The notes beneath the pieces are model-generated. The model saw only the letters and a program-made list of their open reading frames with translations, had not been told where the DNA came from and did no database searches. From Porodaedalea pini (Eukaryota > Basidiomycota > Agaricomycetes > Hymenochaetales > Hymenochaetaceae), in assembly GCA_002794775.1 (NCBI GenBank), contig NBAY01000086.1:86032-150031 (forward strand): a DNA stretch of 64,000 nt, read 5' to 3'. Position numbers and translations under genes: made by a program. Position 1 is the stretch's first letter; every line of letters begins with the position of its first letter. This document shows positions 44,940-56,634 of the stretch, in pieces.

Positions 44940-45524
44940 AAAGAAATTAGAAATTCAGTAGGCTATATAAGGCCGAGTATCTAGCTCCCCAGATCCCCAT
45001 TCTCTATCGCTTTCAACTTTCAGGTTACAGAACACTGCTACTTCTTACCCTACCTCTACATCTATAACTACCACTGTGTAATATCCTCCTTGGTTGAATA
45101 ACGAGTCCGCCCCATACTGGGTTGAGGATTTGTCCCAAGTTGAACAAGGATTGACTTTGATTGAGTAGACCCTTGGCTATGCCACACCTAGAAGGTTCCT
45201 CTCTTTGTCCACAGAATTAAGTCTGGTTGAGTGTATCTCGGCTATGCCAAGCCTTGAGTTTACCTCCTAGACAATATCGCAGCATAACCGACCGTCTCTC
45301 GACCCTCTAGGGCATTACCTCCCCTATCTGCTGTAACTAAGTGCTTTCAATACCAACCTCAGGTTCCACCTGATAAGGGCAGCAAAGGAGAAGCTGGTTA
45401 TGGGATCGGTCAAAGATAAGTAAAGTCGTCTTGGTAATTCACCACTCAGAGGACTACACAGTCCAGAAGGCAACACCTCTGTGGTTAAAGAATTGGAATA
45501 TTCACCTGACCCTAACACCTTTCT
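44940..45524 (+). promoter_or_regulatory. Possible internal promoter and leader ahead of copia Gag
   Basis: GGCTATATAAGGCC at about 44960, followed by a pyrimidine-rich start-like region (CTCTATCGCTTTCAACTTTCAG) and 500 bp without a gene, then the Gag ATG at 45525. It looks like an RNA polymerase II promoter, perhaps a captured LTR or a second element promoter. Not proven. Confidence 0.4.
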
Positions 45525-47148
45525 ATGGCGTTGAACCCGCATTTCGACCCACACCAGTCAGCCACACCAGACCCCGACATGAGTCACCATTCGCGATCTG
45601 AAAGTCCCAACCAATCTGATACCCTGAGCATGCAAGCCGATCATGGAAGACACTACACCCGGGTACCCAGGGAAGACTCAACATTGTCGTCATCCCAGAG
45701 ATGGAAAGGACCTGAAGAATTTGTTGTAAAGGAGTTCAGTCGCAAAAACCACCTTAAGCCAAATGGATCCAATTTCTACGCGTGGAAGAAGATTCAACAG
45801 ATCATCATGACAAGCCATAAGTGGATTGGACATATCCTTGGAACTATTACATGCCCATCAGAAGACAGGGTTGAGGAATTGGAGACCTGGAAGAATGTTG
45901 ACAGTCTAGCAGTCGAACAATTAGCCCTGAACATGGATCATACTCTCTATGGTGAAATTGCAACTGACGGGAATATTGCTGCTGAGCTATGGAAGTTGAT
46001 AGATGCGCGCTTCAGAAAACACTCTGTATTGGCCCAGACTACTGTGAAGGCCAGACTGGACTCAAAGCACATCCACCCTGGAGAATCTCTAAAGGATCAC
46101 ATTACCGAGCTTCATCAACTTCATTCTCAATACCTTAATACTGGAGAGGTTCTCCGGACGTCTGAATGGCAAACAATCATTCTGAATTCTCTCGAAGATC
46201 ATGAGCAATGGAGGCAACTCATGCTTTATGGAGACACTATAAGCAATCCGGAAGAACTCATCTCAATGCTTGAACTGAGGGAAGCGAGATGTTACGCTGC
46301 ATCAAAGAAACCTGAAGCTGCATTGCAGTCTCAGACATGTGTACAGTCAAGGTTTAATAGCAGAGGACGCACCGAGCAAAGCTATCCAACACCTCGAGGA
46401 GACGGTGTGTTATGCCCTAACTGCAAACAGGGTATTCACACCATCCAGAACTGCTGGGCCCCAGGGGGAGGTGCAGTACACCAATGCCCACCATACTACA
46501 GAGTACCTGAGGACATGTTAGACAAGGAAAGGGCAAACCTCTCGGCTCAGATACAAGCCATAGATAATAAGTGTACCCGACGGACAGCTATTTCCACCCA
46601 GCCTCAAGCAACAATCGAGGAAATCCCTGATGATGTAGAAACCTATGGCCGACAAAAGGCTCTTGTTGTCACCAATTTCAAAACCATTGAGGCTGGTAGC
46701 TGGTTACTTGACTCTGGAGCGTCATCGCACATGACCAATGACAGGTCATGTTTTGTGACCTACACAGATATCAACGCAATAGAAATTCAAACCGCGAGGA
46801 AAAGCCACTTACTTCATGCTATCGGAAAGGGCTCAGTGCTTATCAATTTCATGCATGGTGGGGCCTCATTCGATATTCCAATGGATGGTGTCCTGTATGT
46901 CCCAGAACTCACCCATAACCTTATATCATTGGCCAGACTCACCAGTCACGGAGTCAAGATTGTATTTGAAGAGGACAACTGCATATTATCGAGGGATAGA
47001 ATCACGTTCGCTGAAGCATTCACCATCGAGAATCAGTGGGTGATGAAAATGAATGTCAAGAGAGAGAATGCACATATTGTCACAACACATAAAGACACGT
47101 TTAAACCCCTCATTATATGGCATCGACACTTGGCTCATCTTGGCAAAC
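45525..47148 (+). pseudogene. Copia Gag-protease and start of integrase, cut by gypsy-III
   Basis: Open for about 541 codons. Gag core: GSNFYAWKKIQQIIMTSHKW, then a long helical region (AELWKLIDARFRKHSVLAQT). A nucleocapsid knuckle CPNCKQGIHTIQNC (C-x2-C-x4-H-x4-C) lies near 46413-46455. Protease: WLLDSGASSHMTND near 46700. The pre-integrase domain ends in IIWHRHLAHLGKL, where gypsy-III enters after GGCAAAC (47142-47148). The rest of the fusion protein resumes at 58855. The few codons after 47148 belong to the inserted elements. Confidence 0.92.
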
Positions 47149-47158
47149 TGTTAGGCGG

Positions 47159-48486
47159 TGTCATGCTGGAAAGTGTAATGAAATAAAACAGTGTAATATT
47201 CACAATCACAATTTCCACTGAGTCAGTTGGACTTGTCTTGAGTCAAACATCTTCTCAGGTTGTCAAGAGGCTGAGATGTATGTTATTTAGTTTCTAAGGT
47301 GTCAAATAGCGGTTAGCTCTAGATCTTCTAGAGCTCAGATTTCTCAGATAATTTCACTAAAATGCTCAAGCCAGGTGCTCAAGCTAAGTACACTTCAATG
47401 AAATATGTAATTAATGTTAAACTACTTCATTACTTGCTTAAGCCTCTTACTCAAGCTTTTCTGTACGAGTCAGTCTTAACACACAATAAGATCAGTAAAT
47501 TTGCTAGTTACCTAAGTCTCTTGCTTAAGATCTTACTAAACAAATCAGACTAATCACACAATAAATCACAAGTAAAATTGTTAGTTAGTTAAGCCTCTTG
47601 CTTAAGCTATTACTGAACAAGTCGGACAAAACACACAAAAATCACAAGTAAATATGTTGTATTGTTGGGGGGGCTAGGCCCTCCTTATATAGACTACAGT
47701 GGTATATTTATAGATTTGGTAACTATGGTGACTAAGTTCTAGAACCTTCTCTGACATTCTAACATATTCCACCAATATTCTATACTGTTCCATGCAATTC
47801 CATTGGGGTTCTATAACATTTCCTGACCTTCTAATTCTTCTATAACCTTCTTTGTGCTTCCATTCATCTGCTAAATGGCTTGGCTGATCTTTTCTTCTAT
47901 GGATCAGCACTAATGACGGAGAATTCATGACTGCACTTCCATCACTTGGTGAGTTCCTGAAAACAACTCTGTCTTTGCATGTGTCTGCACGGACTGACAA
48001 TATTGAGAAAATTGTACTTGTTAAATACTGGTTTTCGTCTTCATATTCACTAATTACCAGCAATCTGCTATGCCATCACTCTATCTTCTAAACATTAATG
48101 CTCTTTGCTCCATGCTGCATGACCGCTTGGCTGAGTTATGGTCTAGACCGCTCCAGCCATCTAATGAGGTTCCATTATGTATAAGGTATGAGTCATCAGA
48201 TTACTTATTACACACACATTTTTACATCATGATCAGAATCATGGTGGAAGTTTCTATAGAAGTCCACATGTCACCTCCTGACTTGCGTTCACCTTCTGAG
48301 TGTGTCTTTCTCTCTTTCTTTGTATTTTGTTTTGTTATATCTGAGTCTCTGAATCATACGCATAGGGATTCCCTTCACTGCTTGGACATCTAGAATTACT
48401 GTGCTTGCTTTAGAGTAGTGAACGTGATTAAGAATCCTAATATCATAGTTGCATAATTTAATCTCAAACAGGCACCGTGCCTGACA
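47159..48486. mobile_element. Solo-LTR-like insertion, TGTCA...TGACA, 1328 bp
   Basis: Splits the gypsy-III 3' LTR. Ends TGTCATGCTGG and CCGTGCCTGACA, with a 4-bp duplication GCGG (47155-47158 and 48487-48490). No coding frame of note. Contains three imperfect tandem units of about 75 nt (47440-47660, each with CTTGCTTAAG and ACACA(C/A)AA), and a TATATAG box near 47693. Interpreted as a solo LTR of an element not otherwise present in the window. Confidence 0.75.
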
Positions 48487-48561
48487 GCGGGAGTCCGGGA
48501 GACAACTCGGACTGGGCAGGCCTCGGCTGACTGTTGTCTGGGACGTGCTATACTCAAGCGG

Positions 48562-49494
48562 TGTAGAGCTGTGCCGATCGTCCCATCACCGCCGATCACT
48601 CCAGAAGCGCTCGAGAACTGGTTCTGACACGTACCGATCAGTACCAGACTGAATCCGATCGATCCGGTCTCGAATCAGAACCTCGTGATCGCGTCATCAG
48701 CACGTTCCAAGACCTCTGAAAGCATACTGGAACGTACCGGAGATCTTATCTCGACGATTAGGGACGCGGTCACATGGAGCATACAGCCAAGACACGTACC
48801 GGACTGCTGTCCGACGACAGGAGCCACGTACCGATTGGACGATCTGAGTTCTGGTGGAGCACCGGTATGGTCGGACATGATGCGGATGTTTTTCTTCGTT
48901 ATGATTTATGTTTTTCCTATGTTCTTCTGATTTCTATGCTCTCTATGCGCGCCTCTATGACCTATGACCTTTCCTTTCGACTTCTCTATGTTTCAACTGA
49001 TATGCACAGTATGCCCGTATGGAAATTATTAACCATAGATAGATCTTTGGACTTAGTATAAATATGCACCCCATGTCGTAGGTAGAGGACAAGTCAGTTC
49101 TACCGCAGAGTCTCCCTCAGATAGGGTAACTCGAGTGTGATTTGTCTTAGTTCTCGTAACCTTGTAGTCGTTCCGTCTTCGTCTTAGCATCTCGTCGCTC
49201 GAAACCGTCTCTCGTCTCTAACTCCGTAACTCGAACCTCATCGCTCGTCGTGATCACATCGTACCGGTGTTGATTACCCGCACGTACCGACTCCATACCG
49301 GTCAAGTACAGACCCGACAGGGGTTCCCGACCTTAGTTCTCGATATCGACGTGTACCGGCGCGTACCGAAGTGTACCGACGCGTACCGGTACGTCGAGTG
49401 ATCTCACCGCAGTCAACCCCTAACCTCCCAGAGCAACGTGATCATGTCCCCAAAAGGACCGCTGATCCCAGACACCCCTAAGTCAGGATCTACA
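48562..49494 (+). mobile_element. Solo-LTR-like insertion A, GTACCG-rich, 933 bp
   Basis: Ends TGTAGAGCTG and GGATCTACA; duplication GCGG (48558-48561, 49495-49498). Excising it and one GCGG restores the sequence seen in the other LTR (AAGCGGGGACTCGGG). It has at least ten GTACCG words, including a run with about 10-bp spacing near 49350-49392, and a TATAAATA box near 49059. No protein. A relative is at 51449. Confidence 0.85.
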
Positions 49495-49843
49495 GCGGGG
49501 ACTCGGGACACGCTGTATTCAGGCTAGGTCGTCGCGGAGGTAAGAGGATTAATACAATATACACTAATACAGGAGGGACGAGTCTCACCTAGGTCGTCGC
49601 GGAGGTAAGAGGAAAAGCAGAACAAGGAGTTCATGTGATTCCTGGTCCCTCTGATAGCAACAACCGTGAGACTATATCATCTAAGATTACATAAAAGATC
49701 AGAATGGAACGAATGAAGGTTAGGTGATAGGGAGTGTGGGAAGCGATTGCAAAGACGGTTAAATATAATGACAAGGAGCGATTAAAAGGAAAAGAAATGG
49801 TAAAGGGGAAATTAAAAGAAAGGGAAAAGTTCGAGTCCTAACA
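49495..49843 (-). repeat. 3' LTR of gypsy-III, largest of three pieces
   Basis: Contains the TTCGAGTCCTAACA end next to the polypurine tract (GAAGGGGGGG on the minus strand, 49845-49856). The other pieces are 48487-48561 and 47149-47158. Confidence 0.93.
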
Positions 49844-51448
49844 TTACCCCCCCTTCAAGGTTGGGTGTCCCAACCAACCAAGGTCATGATCGTCTGGCTC
49901 GGTGTGGACGAAGATCGGATGGAGTCGTTGACGAGGGATGTCAAGTTTTCGAGGGGCGCCGGGATGCTTTTGATAGAATTCAGTGATCGCCTCCTTTGCG
50001 TTCTCGCCTAAGTCTGTCTCAGGCTGCCAAGTTGGTTCATTGTACCCGACCCACTTGACGAGGTATTGTAGCTTCCCTTGGTGCAAGCGTGAGTCCAAGA
50101 CCTCCTCGAGCTCGTACTCCTCCTCATTGTCGACGATGTCAGGTGGTGGCGGCAGTTGCTGTTTCTGGCTGTCGAAGGATGGTTCGACTGTGGGTTTCAG
50201 CAGGGCCTCGTTGAAGACCAGGTGGACCTTTTTCCATCGTTTGGGGAGCTTGAGCTTGTACGCGCTCGCCCCGACCTTATCTACGATTTCGAAGGGTCCG
50301 TACCACTTGTCGGCCAGCTTCTTCATCAGCGAGTCGGTACTGATGTTACGTCCATCGAGGAAGACCTTGTCACCAGTCTTGTACTCCACCGATGCTCCGG
50401 CTGTCTGGTCATGGTAGCGTTTCATGTCTTCCGCTGCTTTAACCAGGTTGTCCTTCGCGATGCGATGAGTGTCCTTGATGTGCTTTGCGAATTCTTCCAC
50501 TGACATGTTGGTCGAGGAGGTTCACGTCATGTCAAAGCTCATAGGGTGACATCCTGTATTCGCGAAGAAGGGGGACATCTTTGTTGCTGAGTGTTCGCAG
50601 TAGTGTTTGCGGTTGTTGTATGCGAACTCTGCAAGCGGGAGCCAGTCCTTCCAGTCCGACTGTCGGTGGTTTACGAAGAGTCGAAGGTACTGTTCGAGCT
50701 CTTGGTTGACCCGTTCCATTTGACCGTCCGTCTGAGGGTGATATGCCGTTGACGGGTTGCCTTTGATGTGCAGGAGTTTGTACAGCTCCTTCATCATTGA
50801 TGCGTTGAACTGCGTGCCCTGGTCATGGATGATCTTTTTCAGTAGACCGTGCAGGCGGAAGACGTGGTTGCAGTACAATTGAGCCATGCCTTCTGCTGAC
50901 AACTTCATCGTCGTCAGGATTGCATGCATCTGTTTCGAAAACCTGTCCACAAAGACACAGATGGCATTGTGCCCCTTCGAGTCTGTAAGCTCTCTGATGA
51001 GGTTGACCGTGACGATCTCCCAAGGGCCCTCAGGGACGGCATTTGGATGGAGCAGTCTCGACCTCGATGCTCTCAAGGCTTTTGTTCGTTGACAATGATT
51101 GCATCCTCGGACATACGCTCGGACGTCAGAGAACATAGACGCCCACCAAAAGTCGCGACGGATTAGTTCTACCGTCTTCGATGCTCCTGGATGTCCAGCC
51201 AGTACCGAGTCGTGACACTCCCGCAATACTGCCTCCTTCATCGTCGATGGAACGTACACCTTGCCTTTCATCCGCCACAACCCGTCGACCTCCGTCATAC
51301 CCATCGGCCTCTCTGACTCGTCCTGCACCCTCTGCGCTTCCCCCACTCAATCCAGCACTTCATCACATGACGTTCTGACCACCCCATGGTTCAGCCACTT
51401 CTCTTTGATGAAAATGATGCCGTTGTTGTCATCCTTGCCCTGATTGTT

Positions 51449-52323
51449 GTAGAGTACCGACAAGTGGCCAGTCACTGCAGATCCCTCTAGAGGTCATCGG
51501 TTGCACGTTCCGACAAGTATTGATGCGTACCGGACTCAGAATGATTTGCCCGACGCGTACCGGACACAGGATGATTTGCCCGACATCACATCAGCGGATC
51601 GCTAGGAAGATCCCCCTGGCATTTTGGGACGTACCGGAAAGCTTATGTCATCAGAGTCAGTTGGGACACGTACCGGAGATCTGCCCGATGATGGATGACG
51701 ACTCACCGATTGGAGGATCTCAGTTCCGGTGGGGCTGCGATATGACCGGATGATGGACTGATGCAAATGGGGAAGTTGTTGCATGGACATGTTTTCTTTT
51801 GATTTTCTATGTTTCTCTTACATTCCGAATGTTTTCTCTCCGACGCTCTATGTTTCACCCGGTATGCACATTATACTCACTTTGGAATAATTTTCTTGTA
51901 GATAGATCTCTTGCACCTTGTATTTAGGGACTTCCCTGTCGTATGTAGCAAGGGAGGAAATACTACCACAGAGTTCCCCTCAGATAGGGCAGCTTCCATG
52001 CGTGCAGTTAGTCTCCGCAACAGTTAGTTTCGTGGCAACCTCGTCTTTGGTCTCATCTCTTGTCTCACTCTCGCTCTCGTCTCTGTTATCACTATCATCT
52101 CATACCGGAGTTGATATCTCGCTCATTCCAGCTCTGTACCGACACTCACATCGGGTCCGGAGCACCTTACAGTATTGACGCATACCGACACGTACCGACA
52201 CGTACCGACGTGTACCGAGATTTTTCCCACGCTCATACCAAGCTTATATTTACTTCATAACTCAACGGAAACACGTCCCCAAACGAACTACTGATCCTAA
52301 ACAACCCATACACAGGATCTACA
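51449..52323 (+). mobile_element. Solo-LTR-like insertion B, GTACCG-rich, 875 bp
   Basis: Ends TGTAGAGTACCG and GGATCTACA; duplication TTGT/TCGT (51445-51448, 52324-52327), the left copy being the CG-to-TG form. Terminal 50 bp resemble insertion A. At least nine GTACCG words, four of them about 10 bp apart near 52185-52218. Inserted in the RNase H/integrase region of gypsy-III. Confidence 0.85.
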
Positions 52324-52860
52324 TCGTAGCCTGCTTTGCGTGACAGCAGGTCCGCCTTGCCCATCGTCTTCCCTGACTTATGCTCGAGGTGGAAGTCAAA
52401 TTCTTCGAGTTCGGTTCGCCAGCAAGCTTGACGATAGCTCAGTTTCTGCGCTGACTTGAAGTATGTGAGGCTGGCGTGGTCAGACCAGATTTCAATTTTG
52501 TGGCGGGCACTGAGAAGATACTGTTGCCACTCCTTGAGCGCTGAAACAATTGCGAGCATCTCCTTGTCGTAGATCTCATAGTTTCGTTCTGCAGGTTGGA
52601 GCGCTTCTGACCTGTAGGCGATCACCCTCCACTTCCCTTCCTGCTTCTGCAACAACACGCCTCCAAGTGTGAAGTTCGACGAGTCCGCCTCAACGCGGAA
52701 AGGGCCCTCATCGTTGGCAATGGCTAGGACTGGAGGTGAGCAGAGACGTCGTCTCAGCTCCTCGAACGCTCCTTGCTGTTCGGTCTCCCATACCCAGTCC
52801 TTCTTGCCCGTTAGCGATGTCAGCAGTTGGACCACCTTGCTGTAGTCCTTGATGAACCGC

Positions 52861-54313
52861 TATCGCGATGCAGACTCTTTTGTAGACCGAACGGTTGACT
52901 CGAGGGCGAATCTATATTCTTCCCAAGGGAGACTGTGGTGACTCGATAGTCGAGGAGGGACGACCAAATAGAAATGGAGTGATCGAACGCTTGAGACAGT
53001 GGCTCTACTGGTTCAGAAACCTTGTCAAAGCGCTCAATTCTGTCAGAATTGAGCTCCCAATGCAGACCCTATAGCTATAGGGATTTGAAATCTGAAGTTG
53101 AGGTAGGTGCGGGGCCGTATCAACCTGTTTCGGACGGTTCGAATCCCTGATTGGTATTCGTCGAGCGTTCGAATGCACTCGAAGAGGTCCTTGAAAGTGT
53201 TCGAATGTATCCCAATGCGATTGAACGACGTTCCACTAGGCGGCGAACGTCCGGGGCAACTGAAGTATGCAGATGCAATACCTTGTTGGGTTTGTCGGAC
53301 GCTTGGAGTCTTGGGATATCGGTTTTGAGCGTATGTGGTGAACCGAACGCGCTATTCGAGCGGTTGGCAGAGATTGTTAAGGGAGAACAGAGATGAACGG
53401 ACAATGACAATGACTTGTGAGACTCGAAATATGTACTGTGTGGCAAACTGGGGGTGTATTCCCTCTGCAGAATGAGTACAAAGGTGTGCACTATTTATAC
53501 TCTAGGCGAAATGAGCTCGGTACCACCGTCGAGTGTACATACAGAGGTAGAGGAGTGTGTGCAGTGCGTGTTTGAGTCAGAATAGTTGTGTGTTATGGGG
53601 GGAATGACTCGAGAGCATGATAAATCACGAACTCGAAGGGGAATAATGGGCCGACATCAATGAAAAGACCAATGAAACCCAAGAAACTTATCATGTGTGC
53701 CTCCAACAACTCCATTTGAACGTCCCCAAACGTTCCTAGGGCGTGATGGCGACAAATGCACATCATGGGAGTGATAGACAATGATAAATAACGCTCGAGC
53801 TGCATGGAGAACACGGCGAACGACAGAATCCGGTCGTTCGAGTGTGATTCAATGAACGTCGACGGCCTGAGGACCATTCGAGCAGCCCATGCTCAAACCC
53901 AACGCTTTCCCTGAGCCTAATCGCGTGATCCGGCTGTGTTACAAACATTCGAATGAGTGAATATGAAGTGGATAGAGTCCTCGAGCGCGTATATAGTGGG
54001 ATACGGGATGAATATAAAGGAAATGGAGTGTTCGAGTGCGAATAGGAAGTAGTATGAGCGTTCGAATGGGTGTGTGAAGGTATTTGAACGTATTTCTGAG
54101 GTCACTAAGGGATAAAATGAAAGCTTCGAAGGTATACTGACGCTCAAATGGGCGGGTGTGACCATTTGAGCGCATGAAATGCGAAGTATAAGATAGAAAA
54201 TGATGAAACGAAGTGCTTGACTGTGTTTATGTGGTTTGTATCTGTATATAATAATAAATAAGGCGGGTGGTATGCTGGGATGGCTGACGCCTAAGCGTGA
54301 ATTGAGCGCTACA
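52861..54313 (-). mobile_element. Solo-LTR-like insertion C, RTTCGAR-rich, 1453 bp
   Basis: Duplication CCGC (52857-52860, 54314-54317). On the minus strand it begins TGTAGCGCTCAATTC; the other end (TATCGCGATG on plus) is less conserved. Contains about nine (A/G)TTCGA(A/G) words, many as CGTTCGAATG. A minus-strand TATAAATAG lies near 53495. Open frames in it are not protein-like. Inserted in the RT/RNase H junction of gypsy-III. Confidence 0.75.
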
Positions 54314-55163
54314 CCGCCGTAGCCAATTTCCCATGCCAAGGAACTGTTGTAGCTCCTTGATGTTTCATGGGACGGGCCAGTTCGCAATCGCCTCCGTCTT
54401 TGCTGGGTCAGCCTTGATCTCGCTGTTGCCAATGATGTGACCGAGGTACTTGACAACTTTAGCATCGAACTCACACTTCTCTGGCTTCAGGTACAGGCCA
54501 TTCTCTCAGAGGATCTGGAGGACATGCCTCGACGTGTCAATATGCTCCTCAATGGTTTCCGAGAGGATCAGGATGTCATCGAGGTATATGATGATCAAGT
54601 TTGCATAGATCAGGTCCTTGAAGATGTGGTTGACGAAAGCCTGGAACGTGGCCGGCCCATTACAAAGGCCAAAGAACATGACTGTCGGTTCGAAGAGGCC
54701 CATGTTTGTGTGAAACGCTGCCTTCCATTCGTTACCCTCGTGGATCCGGATATTGTAGTACCCCCAGCAAAGGTCAAGCTTGGTGATGAACTTAGCCTTC
54801 TTGACCTTGTCGACGAGTTCATCAATGAGTGGGAGGGGGTACTTGTTATTGATCATACCCTCGTTGAGCTTACGGTAGTCCTGGATCGGGTGTAGCGATT
54901 TGTTGGCCTTCTTGATAAAGAAGAAAGGCGACGCCATGGGCAATATTGATCATCAGATACGACCAGACTTCAGGTTCTCGTTGAGGAAGTCCTTGAGCGA
55001 CTGCTGCTCTGTCGGCGTGAGCGGGTAGATTTTACAATCGCTAGGCTTGAAGTCGGGTTTCAAATTGATGACATGGTCCCAGGGTCGATGTTCCAGTAAC
55101 TTCTTGAAGCCTTTCTCGCTGAAGACGTTGGCATAGTTGTTGAGATATGCAGGCCAGGACGCT

Positions 55164-55974
55164 GTAGCGATTAACCATTGCCTACGCGCCGGCCGAGTCT
55201 TTCTCTCTTCACTTACACTACTCCTTTGACTCCCTCTACCAGCCACCGAACATTACCATTTATTCATTCATAATCGGCGGCCGACTCTTTATTAGAATCC
55301 TTGGTATGGACACGATCAGACGGACAGATTGTCGTACGAACTCGATTGGCACATGGACGACCGACTCTTGTGGGCACAGGTGGAAGGAATTAGGTGAGTA
55401 GGACAAGGACGTGGGATATGGTTGTGCAGTGATGGGAGACGAGGGAGCAGGTTGGGCACTATAACATCACTCCGCGACGATCGGCTGCGTGATGTGCGCA
55501 GGCCGATCGCCGACTCACCTTCACATCCGTTCACACAGACTCGGCAGAGTCTTACACCGCTTCCTCTGCTTTAGTTTAGTATAAAGTCGCGGTAGTTTGT
55601 AGAGAAAGGACAGGGAGAGATAGACAGTACCCCTCTACCTCCATACAGCAGCAATCTACTACATGCAGTTCTACGCACTTCTCGCCCGACTCTCACTCTG
55701 AATCTGTACACACCGACTCTGTCACTGACTCTCAGAACTCCGTCACCTAAACACCGAAAGCCTTCGGCCACTGTCATAAGTGCCGACTCTACCCAGCCGA
55801 GTCTTGGTTCAATCGGAATCCCGCTCGTATCCGTATCGCCGAGTCTTCATATCTCGAACCCTGCTCTACTTAGGTTGTCCCTCTCGGTATACCGAGTCAC
55901 CGCAGTCCCCCTTGGGTCGAACACGAGCGCTAGCCCGGATCGCCCTTCGGATTAGAAGAGTCTGCACCCCTACA
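55164..55974 (+). mobile_element. Solo-LTR-like insertion D, CCGASTC-rich, 811 bp
   Basis: Ends TGTAGCGATTAACC and GCACCCCTACA; duplication ACGC (55160-55163, 55975-55978). About ten CCGACTC or CCGAGTC words. TATAAAG near 55580. No protein. Inserted between protease and RT of gypsy-III. Confidence 0.82.
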
Positions 55975-56634
55975 ACGCCTTGTCCATTCGCATTCCACTC
56001 ACCCTCCTCATCTCTTCTACCACCTTCTTCACCTTCCCCAGGTCCTCTACCGGTTCCCTCTCGATCGCACATTCCTTGGGGCAGCGGGTGAATTCAATCG
56101 AGCCCGTCTTCCAGTCGACCTCCAGGTTGTGACACCAAAGCCAGTCGTACCCCAGAAAGATGTTTGACGATGCCAAGGATGTTACTGCAAGGACAATCCT
56201 TTCTTTGTGATGACTGATCATGAGTTCAACGTCTACGTATTCCTCGATCAGACCGGCTTCATTGTGCGTACCATCAGTGTTGAGTACTGCGAGGGGTCAG
56301 ATGTAGTGTTTCGTTTCCAGCCCGTACCTCTCGACAAACCTAATGTCGATGCAGGATCCTGTGCATCCCGAATCCACGAGGGCATGTGCATCCACCTCTC
56401 TCGTTTCACCCACTACTCCATGTTCGACAGTCAGGAGAAGGTCCAGCTGGCGTCCGCCAGTTCCTCTCATGAATAGCTGCTCGTACTCATTGTTCTCCTT
56501 CACATTGGTGGGGGCTTCATAATCAGAAAAGTCATTGACATCGTTTGCATCTATGTATCGTACAGATGGTTGACTATATTTTATTGAGTCCGGATTTGAA
56601 GTCCCTTGTTCTTCTTGGTCAGTCGCCCCGATGG

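Larger units (their letters stand above)
49844..56503 (-). pseudogene. Pol of gypsy-III, split by three insertions and many stops
   Basis: From right to left: protease (56503-56221, DSGCTGSC, stop after KHYI at an expected Arg) and 56221-55975; insertion 55164-55974; RT 55163-54314 with stops near 54945-54953 and YLDD near 54566; insertion 52861-54313; RNase H 52856-52324 (VEADSSNFTLGGVLLQ, WSDHASLTYF); insertion 51449-52323; integrase 51448-50519 (HDSVLAGHPGASKTVELIRR, IIHDQGTQF with the usual Arg changed to Gln); a TGA at about 50520 where gypsy-II has CGA; and the chromodomain region 50506-49844 (YELEEVLDSRLHQGKLQYLV). Non-functional. Confidence 0.93.

Noticed and set aside
53107..54474. 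Open frames in insertion C (for example 53917-54474 minus)
   Set aside because: Low-complexity translations driven by the repeated TTCGA motif; the 3' end of the longest crosses the insertion boundary.
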